From contig JANSYA010000009.1 of NCBI GenBank assembly GCA_024742665.1, forward strand, positions 124,001-188,000: a stretch of 64,000 nt of DNA. The letters run 5' to 3'. The stretch is from a bacterium (GTDB lineage: Bacteria; Spirochaetota; Leptospiria; Leptospirales; Leptonemataceae). Position numbers and translations under genes: made by a program. The notes beneath the pieces are model-generated. The model saw only the letters and a program-made list of their open reading frames with translations, did not search any database and had not been told where the DNA came from. Below, in pieces: positions 59,040 to 64,000 of this stretch; within the stretch, counting starts at the first letter, position 1; the number at the start of each line of letters is the position of its first letter.

Positions 59040-61058
59040 ATGAGCACGACGATCGCAGCCCCCACCGAACCCGGCATCACACCCGGCAATACGTCCGCCG
59101 CCGGGCGCACGTTTTCGAAAGCGGAGTTTCTGGAAAAATTCCCCTGGGATCCGGAGTGGGCGCAATTCGGCAGCCCGGTCGACGATCTATGGATCTTCGA
59201 GTACGACTATTCCGTCGAGCAGGTGTGGCCCGTCATCGCCGATACATCGACGCTGAACCATCGCCTGGAGTTGCCGCCCATGACCTTCGAAGAGCGGGAC
59301 GGCAAGCTGTACGGCAGCGCGACCTATGCCGGGATCTATTCGGAGTGGGAAGAGATTCCCTGGCAGTGGGAACATCTCAGATCTCTGGAAAGCGCCCGGC
59401 TGTACAGCCGCGGCATTGCGCGCTACGTTCGCGGGATTTTTTATCTGGAAGCGCTGCCGGGGAATCGCTGTCGTTATTATGTATACTTCGGCTGGGTGCC
59501 GACCGGCCCTCTGACCCGGCTGATGCTGCGCATTGGACTCAAGCGCCTGCGGGAAAAGTACGGCAAGGCGATCGAAGCGATTCTTCAGGAAAGCCACGCG
59601 AAAGAAAATGATGCGAGTGGGAATCCTTCCGGGGCTGTGCCGCCGGCCGGCGATAGTCCGGCTGCTTCAGAGGCCGGCGCCCTTGCCGCCCACGAACTGC
59701 TGACCGAAGCGAAAAGCGAGCAGCAGCCGACGCTGAACGTCGCGAAGCTGATGAGCTGCCGCAAGACATTGTTGGAGGCGGAGCAGCCAGAGGCGCTGGT
59801 GGATCGCGTGCTGGAGTACGTCTCGACGGCCACCGACGACGTGCTGTATCGCATTCGGGTGAAGGCGCTCGCGCGGCAGTGGAAAGTCGACGAGCGCCGC
59901 TTGCTGCTGTTATTTCTACACGGCACTCGCGCCGGCCTGTTTTACCTCACCTGGGACGTGATCTGCCCCCACTGTCGGGGCGTGCGATCGGAAGTTACGC
60001 ATCTCGGGGAGTTGCCCCAGAACGACGAGTGCGATGTCTGCGAGATCGACTTCGATACCCAGGGTATTAACTCTTTTGAGGTGACCTTTCACGTGCACCG
60101 CTCCGTGCGCGAAGTCGAGAAGCAGTTCTTCTGCAGCGCCGAGCCCGCGAAGAAAGATCACATTAAACTGCAGCTCAGTCTGAAGCCCGGCGAAAGCCGC
60201 GACGTGCAATCTCTGCTGGCCTCGGGGGTCTATCGCATGCGGGTGCAGGGCGAGCGGGTCTATCATCCACTCGAACTGGACGCGTCGTACGAGCGATCGC
60301 CTGTGGACTGGCGATCGGAGATTTCGCGCGAGAGCGTCGTGAAGGCGGCGCCGCGCCCCCCGGTGCTGCTGGCCAACCCGGCCGCGGAGCAGGGACCCCG
60401 GACATTTATAATAGAAGAAAACGTCGAAGATCGCGATATGCTGCGCCCGGTGGACCTGTTCAATTTCCAGGACTTTCGCGATCTCTTTTCAAAAGAAGCC
60501 CTGGCGGCGGATATTCAGCTGGATGTCGGCCTGCAGACGATTCTGTTCACCGATATCGTCGGCTCCAGCCGCTACTACCAGGATCGCGGCGATCAGGGCG
60601 CCTTCGCCCAGGTGCGTAAACACTTCGTGGAGCTGTATCGCATCGTGAAAGCGCACAACGGCGCGGTCGTCAAAACGATCGGCGACGCTGCGATGGCGGC
60701 CTTTTCGCGCCCCATCGACGCGATTTTCGCCGCGGTCGAAATGCAGGAATACTATTCCCCGGAAAACGATGCCACGGATCTGCGCCTTCGCATTTCCGTG
60801 CATCAGGGGCCGTGCCTGGCCGTGAATCTAAACAGCAATATCGACTATTTCGGGAACACCGTCAATCTCGCGGCCAAGCTGCAGGCCCTGGCGGAAAGCG
60901 GGCAGATCGCGTTCTCAGGGGCGATGCTGGAGGATCGCGAGACGCGCCGGCATTTCAGTCAGAACAAGATCCCCCTGGCGCGGGTGCAGTACACCCAGCC
61001 CTGGGATGGCAGCAGTATCGAAGTATATCGCTTTAGTGCGCACTCCTCTAAGGCTTGA
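59040..61058 (+). CDS. Class III adenylate/guanylate cyclase with START-like and zinc-ribbon domains
   Basis: The 672-residue protein has an N-terminal SRPBCC/START-like domain (DLWIFEYDYSVEQVWPVIAD to about residue 170), a linker, a middle region with a zinc-ribbon pattern (CPHC...CDVC), and a C-terminal class III cyclase domain. The latter has FTDIVGSSRYYQ (metal Asp), VKTIGDAAMAAF and DYFGNTVNLAAKLQ, where the usual transition-state Arg is Lys. It makes cAMP or, less likely, cGMP. A ligand sensed by the START-like domain may control it. A TTG at 58956 would add 28 residues. It is divergent from the half-actin gene and shares its upstream region. Confidence 0.88.
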   Translation: MSTTIAAPTEPGITPGNTSAAGRTFSKAEFLEKFPWDPEWAQFGSPVDDLWIFEYDYSVEQVWPVIADTSTLNHRLELPPMTFEERDGKLYGSATYAGIYSEWEEIPWQWEHLRSLESARLYSRGIARYVRGIFYLEALPGNRCRYYVYFGWVPTGPLTRLMLRIGLKRLREKYGKAIEAILQESHAKENDASGNPSGAVPPAGDSPAASEAGALAAHELLTEAKSEQQPTLNVAKLMSCRKTLLEAEQPEALVDRVLEYVSTATDDVLYRIRVKALARQWKVDERRLLLLFLHGTRAGLFYLTWDVICPHCRGVRSEVTHLGELPQNDECDVCEIDFDTQGINSFEVTFHVHRSVREVEKQFFCSAEPAKKDHIKLQLSLKPGESRDVQSLLASGVYRMRVQGERVYHPLELDASYERSPVDWRSEISRESVVKAAPRPPVLLANPAAEQGPRTFIIEENVEDRDMLRPVDLFNFQDFRDLFSKEALAADIQLDVGLQTILFTDIVGSSRYYQDRGDQGAFAQVRKHFVELYRIVKAHNGAVVKTIGDAAMAAFSRPIDAIFAAVEMQEYYSPENDATDLRLRISVHQGPCLAVNLNSNIDYFGNTVNLAAKLQALAESGQIAFSGAMLEDRETRRHFSQNKIPLARVQYTQPWDGSSIEVYRFSAHSSKA

Positions 61059-61081
61059 GATTTCGCGGAGGCGTTCGCGTT

Positions 61082-61139
61082 ACAATTGTTAGCTCCCGGT
61101 TAATTCTTGCGGCAAATACTGTCAAAAGTCACAATTGTG
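61082..61139. promoter_or_regulatory. Two ACAATTGT palindromes, possible operator pair
   Basis: ACAATTGT occurs at 61082-61089 and, extended to CACAATTGTG, at 61130-61139, 49 bases apart. They sit in the 183-base gap ahead of the OmpA lipoprotein gene. Two copies of a perfect palindrome suggest a dimeric regulator, but no known box is recognised. Confidence 0.35.
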
Positions 61140-61241
61140 CCAATTCGTTGATTGACTCCTGTGAGAATTCGGCGCACTTGTGCGTCTAATCCTCTGAAAC
61201 GGCATCGCGCTTCGCGGGCCTTTCGCACAGGTCTTCGCACA

Positions 61242-61988
61242 ATGCAAATATCCACTCGTTTTTACAGGATGCGGCTTTCGTGCCGCAGTATCGCCGTTGC
61301 TCTCACGGGGGCATCCCTGTTCCTCTTCGCCGGCTGCGCGACTACGCCCGCCCAGCGCGTGATTTTGAACGAAATCAAGGGCTGTCCGGTCTACGAAGAA
61401 GAAGTCGCATTCCCGACCCTGTACCAGGAACAGGCTGTAGCCGCAGGCGGTAAAGTCGAGCAGGTCGTGGAGCCGGAACCCGACGAGGAGGTCGCCGAGA
61501 ACGACCTGGACCGGGTTTACAATACGGTTCGCGAAGAGTTCGAAGACAGCAATCTTAAGTTAGAAGAAATCGCCAACGGCTTTCGTGAGCAGGGCCTGTC
61601 GGTCGAAAAGAAAGTCGGCCCGGACGGCAAGGTCACGAGGGAGCTGGTCATCTCGATCGACGGCGACGTCTCGTTCGCCCACGGCAGCTCGAAGCTGACG
61701 AAGCGCGCGGCGCGGCTCGTCGAAAAGGTCGGCGCTGCGATGGCGCAGTATCCGAATGCGAAGGCGCGGATCGGCGGTCACACCGACTCGACCGGTCCTT
61801 TTCGCGTGAACAAATGGCTCAGTCTTGAGCGCGCGCGTTCCGTCGAAAAAGCTCTGAAAACGAAACACAAACTTTCCGACAGTCAGATCATCGAAGTGAA
61901 GGGTTATGCCGACACTCGTAAGATCGTGGATACAATGAAGTCCGAGCCCCGGAACCGCCGGGTTGAAATTCGAGTGTCGCTCGACTAA
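61242..61988 (+). CDS. OmpA-family (Pal-like) lipoprotein
   Basis: The 248-residue protein has a signal and lipobox FAGC, an acidic coiled region (EPEPDEEVAENDLDRVYNTV), and an OmpA peptidoglycan-binding domain with FAHGSSKLT, GGHTDSTGPFRVNKWLSLER and NRRVEIRV; the Asp and Arg that bind diaminopimelate are kept. It ties the outer membrane to peptidoglycan. The start is ATG 61242 or 61269. Its TAA overlaps the next ATG by one base. Confidence 0.88.
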   Translation: MQISTRFYRMRLSCRSIAVALTGASLFLFAGCATTPAQRVILNEIKGCPVYEEEVAFPTLYQEQAVAAGGKVEQVVEPEPDEEVAENDLDRVYNTVREEFEDSNLKLEEIANGFREQGLSVEKKVGPDGKVTRELVISIDGDVSFAHGSSKLTKRAARLVEKVGAAMAQYPNAKARIGGHTDSTGPFRVNKWLSLERARSVEKALKTKHKLSDSQIIEVKGYADTRKIVDTMKSEPRNRRVEIRVSLD

Positions 61989-63211
61989 TGCAAGCTCTCA
62001 ATCGCACGCTCATATTCGTCGTTCTGCTGTTTGGTCTGGTCGCCGCCGGTTCGCTGGCGGCCCAGGCTCCAGGGCCGTCCCCTGAAACAGAACCCGCCGG
62101 CGAAACCCCGGCCGATCCGAATGCCGCCGGAGAAGCAGAGGGCGCTGACGGCGGGGCCGACGCGACCTCCGACGATCCCACGCAGAACAAGCGCCTGATC
62201 TATTACGGCCGCCGCGAAAAGAATCGAATCCGCTTCACCTTCGGTTTCGGTCGCGGCGAAGTTTTGCCCGGAGTAATTTCCGAAGCGAGCAGCTCCTGGT
62301 TTTTGAATTCGGCCATTCGTTCCAGCACCGATAGTTCTTACCAGCCCGTGCTGCCGGTTGCGCCGGGGGGCATTGCGAAGTACTGGTCCTTTCAAACCGG
62401 TCTCGAATTCGTTCATATCGATCGCTTTTTTATTAGCTACAACTGGTACCGCATTAAGCAAGGCCTTGGGAATAGCAATTCGACCACCGTTTCGTTTTTC
62501 CATCCGGCGAACGATCGCTTCCGCTGGTCATTCTTCGAGGGCGTGCGACTGGCGACCTATATCGAAGACCGCCGCAATCTGGAGTTCAAGTATCTGCATC
62601 CGGCCTTTTTTCGCGGTTTTAAGATCGGTGGATTTATCGCCCGGGAATGGTACCGAGAAGAAAACGACATCAGCTACGGATCCTTTCAGGCCTCAAGCGG
62701 CACCGCGCCGGTCGATCCGAATTCCACCGCCTGGAGCGTCGGCGGCGTCGTGCCCGGCAACTATGATATGAAGGGCTGGAATCTCGGCCTGGCCTTTCGT
62801 TATAAGATTTTCCACTGGTTCGGCATGCAGTACAAACTCGGGATCGTCGATCGCTCGGGCAGCTATAATCAGGGCGGTCTGCAGACTCTCACGGTTTCGA
62901 ACGATCTGACGGGCGCGCAACGTCTCGAAGGATTGTTCCCTTTCGCGGCGGGCAACGCCAAAGACTCCGGCCTGCGTCATCAGCTGGAAGCCGAGTTCTG
63001 CATCTACTGTCGGTTCACAATCACCGTTGGACTTCTCCGCGAAGATTTCACCCGCGATTACGATTCGTACATCGGCCGGACCTTCGGCACGATCCCGTAC
63101 TTCTATAGCGAAAAGACCGCCGCCGGCCTCGGCATCGGTGAGCTGGGCGGGGGCCACGAGCTGACCAAACAGGAAATCTATTTTAAGTTCGGAACGGACT
63201 TCTTCTTTTAG
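61988..63211 (+). CDS. Outer-membrane beta-barrel protein, unknown
   Basis: The 407-residue protein has a signal peptide (MQALNRTLIFVVLLFGLVAA), a Pro/Glu/Ala-rich linker of about 45 residues and a beta-barrel body with alternating aromatic strands, ending in GTDFFF with a C-terminal Phe. Coupled start with the OmpA lipoprotein (overlap of one base) suggests both are made together and may interact. No family recognised. Confidence 0.75.
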   Translation: MQALNRTLIFVVLLFGLVAAGSLAAQAPGPSPETEPAGETPADPNAAGEAEGADGGADATSDDPTQNKRLIYYGRREKNRIRFTFGFGRGEVLPGVISEASSSWFLNSAIRSSTDSSYQPVLPVAPGGIAKYWSFQTGLEFVHIDRFFISYNWYRIKQGLGNSNSTTVSFFHPANDRFRWSFFEGVRLATYIEDRRNLEFKYLHPAFFRGFKIGGFIAREWYREENDISYGSFQASSGTAPVDPNSTAWSVGGVVPGNYDMKGWNLGLAFRYKIFHWFGMQYKLGIVDRSGSYNQGGLQTLTVSNDLTGAQRLEGLFPFAAGNAKDSGLRHQLEAEFCIYCRFTITVGLLREDFTRDYDSYIGRTFGTIPYFYSEKTAAGLGIGELGGGHELTKQEIYFKFGTDFFF

Positions 63212-63355
63212 CCGCGGCCGCTCCGGCTCGACCTCGTAATCGAAAGAGGCGTCCCCCGTACGCAGCGCGCACTCGCCGCCCCGCGAAATTTCGAAAAGCT
63301 GAACGATTCTGGTTTTTCATTGTAAGGAATGCCGGGCATAAGCGACCTATGCCCC

Positions 63356-64000
63356 ATGCAGGCATTCAACTATCGCAACGTCGTCCTGACGGGTTTGATC
63401 GGAATTCTGGCGGCGACCATGGTCGGAGTCGGCGAGGGTTTCCTGCATTTCTCGGATTCCGGAAATTACGCCGATGACGGCAGGTACGAATACCTTTTAG
63501 AGGTTCCGGGCTGGCGTTTGACCTGGGGCCACTTCCTGGCCGTGTTTGGCACGCCGCTATATCTCGTCGGTTTCTGGCATATCTATCTCGGCACGCGTCC
63601 TTTCGGTACGCGTCTGCCCTTCGCCACGTTCTTATTGGCCGCCTACGGTTTCATTATGGGCGCCGTCTGGATCAGCTCGCGAGTCAGTATCGCGCTGTTG
63701 GTCCAGGCCAATCGTGAAGCGGGCGGCGACGATGCCGCGCTGCTCGCCCTGATTCAGCACTATATCGCGAATTATGAGTCTCTATTGTGGGTCATTCGCG
63801 TCACGACCGGCCTCACCTCCCTGGCTTTCATCGGGATGGTGTTAAGCAATCGAACGCTTTATCCTCGTTGGATGGCGATTTTCAATCCGATCGTGCTGTT
63901 GATCAGCGCCTTCGTGCTTTTCGTTGTCGCGCCGGACGTCGGCAAGTACACGCTGCCGATCGCGTTGAACGCGGGTTATTTTGTATTCTTCGTATTGTCG
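63356..64000 (+). CDS. Membrane protein, DUF6796-like (3' partial)
   Basis: The frame opens at ATG 63356 and runs off the right edge without a stop, 215 codons. At least six membrane helices are visible. GVGEGFLHFSDSG near residue 24 and VPGWRLTWGHFLAVFGTPLY fit the DUF6796-type membrane family as I recall it. No function is known. The gap before it (63212-63355) contains only short GC-rich palindromes. Confidence 0.65.
   Translation, partial: MQAFNYRNVVLTGLIGILAATMVGVGEGFLHFSDSGNYADDGRYEYLLEVPGWRLTWGHFLAVFGTPLYLVGFWHIYLGTRPFGTRLPFATFLLAAYGFIMGAVWISSRVSIALLVQANREAGGDDAALLALIQHYIANYESLLWVIRVTTGLTSLAFIGMVLSNRTLYPRWMAIFNPIVLLISAFVLFVVAPDVGKYTLPIALNAGYFVFFVLS

Noticed and set aside
1..64000. CRISPR arrays, insertion sequences, rRNA, riboswitches
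   Set aside because: None could be supported on reading both strands; the only repeats are the local ones listed.

Overview
The window is GC-rich, gene-dense DNA from a diderm (two-membrane) bacterium. Lipoproteins with relaxed lipoboxes, outer-membrane barrels ending in an aromatic residue, an OmpA-type lipoprotein, CheD, an HDOD protein, a FapA/DUF342 protein, an SGNH protein resembling the leptospiral DUF1574 type and many hypothetical exported proteins suggest a spirochaete of the Leptospirales type. That assignment is an inference from gene content. No rRNA, tRNA, CRISPR array, insertion sequence or prophage was seen, so this looks like core chromosome with a few accessory genes.

Layout. 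1-5095: a CCG-domain Fe-S oxidoreductase with DUF3501, then an active-looking HtrA protease followed by a paralogue whose catalytic triad reads Asn-Asn-Asn. 5167-14609: an outer-membrane barrel, a papain-like pseudopeptidase with Fn3-like domains, a voltage-sensor/HAMP membrane protein, a CaCA cation exchanger, an SGNH protein and a lipoprotein. 14756-22777: MazG, an alpha/beta-hydrolase lacking its serine and carrying a histone-like tail, then a surface-polysaccharide block (membrane glycosyltransferase-like protein, UDP-sugar 4,6-dehydratase, two GT4 enzymes). 22845-29481: alanine racemase, a lipoprotein, a flavoprotein/polyferredoxin redox pair, DUF4279 and SUKH proteins. 29507-33011: cheD, HDOD, aroK and a TraB-family membrane protein. 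33324-34211: two small exported proteins in a more AT-rich patch. 34342-41829: a long minus-strand run (GAF, DUF2505, argB, apt, UDPGP, lipoprotein, SDR). 41998-56939: a Kazal-like lipoprotein, a RR-PAS-GGDEF-EAL protein, htpG, a delta-60-repeat lipoprotein, PlsC-like acyltransferase, Lgt-like protein, Spx/ArsC-like protein, maf, an FGE-type lipoprotein, a MORN lipoprotein and FapA. 57016-64000: patatin, an elaborate repeat/palindrome region, an exported actin-like protein, a class III nucleotidyl cyclase, an OmpA lipoprotein, a barrel and a membrane protein running off the end.

The outstanding item is the gene at 58199-58819 on the minus strand. It encodes a signal peptide followed by what reads as conventional actin with residues of about 145-343 cleanly removed. 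What remains is actin subdomains 1 and 2 (the outer domain), including the D-loop region and the C-terminal EYDE..GP...HRK tail, but without the ATP phosphate loop. It has its own promoter-like elements and a strong ribosome binding site, and I know of no described bacterial protein like it. A second theme is loss of catalytic residues in otherwise intact enzyme folds: the HtrA paralogue, the papain-like protein, the alpha/beta-hydrolase and the GGDEF domain. All functions are read from sequence by eye; no database search was run.
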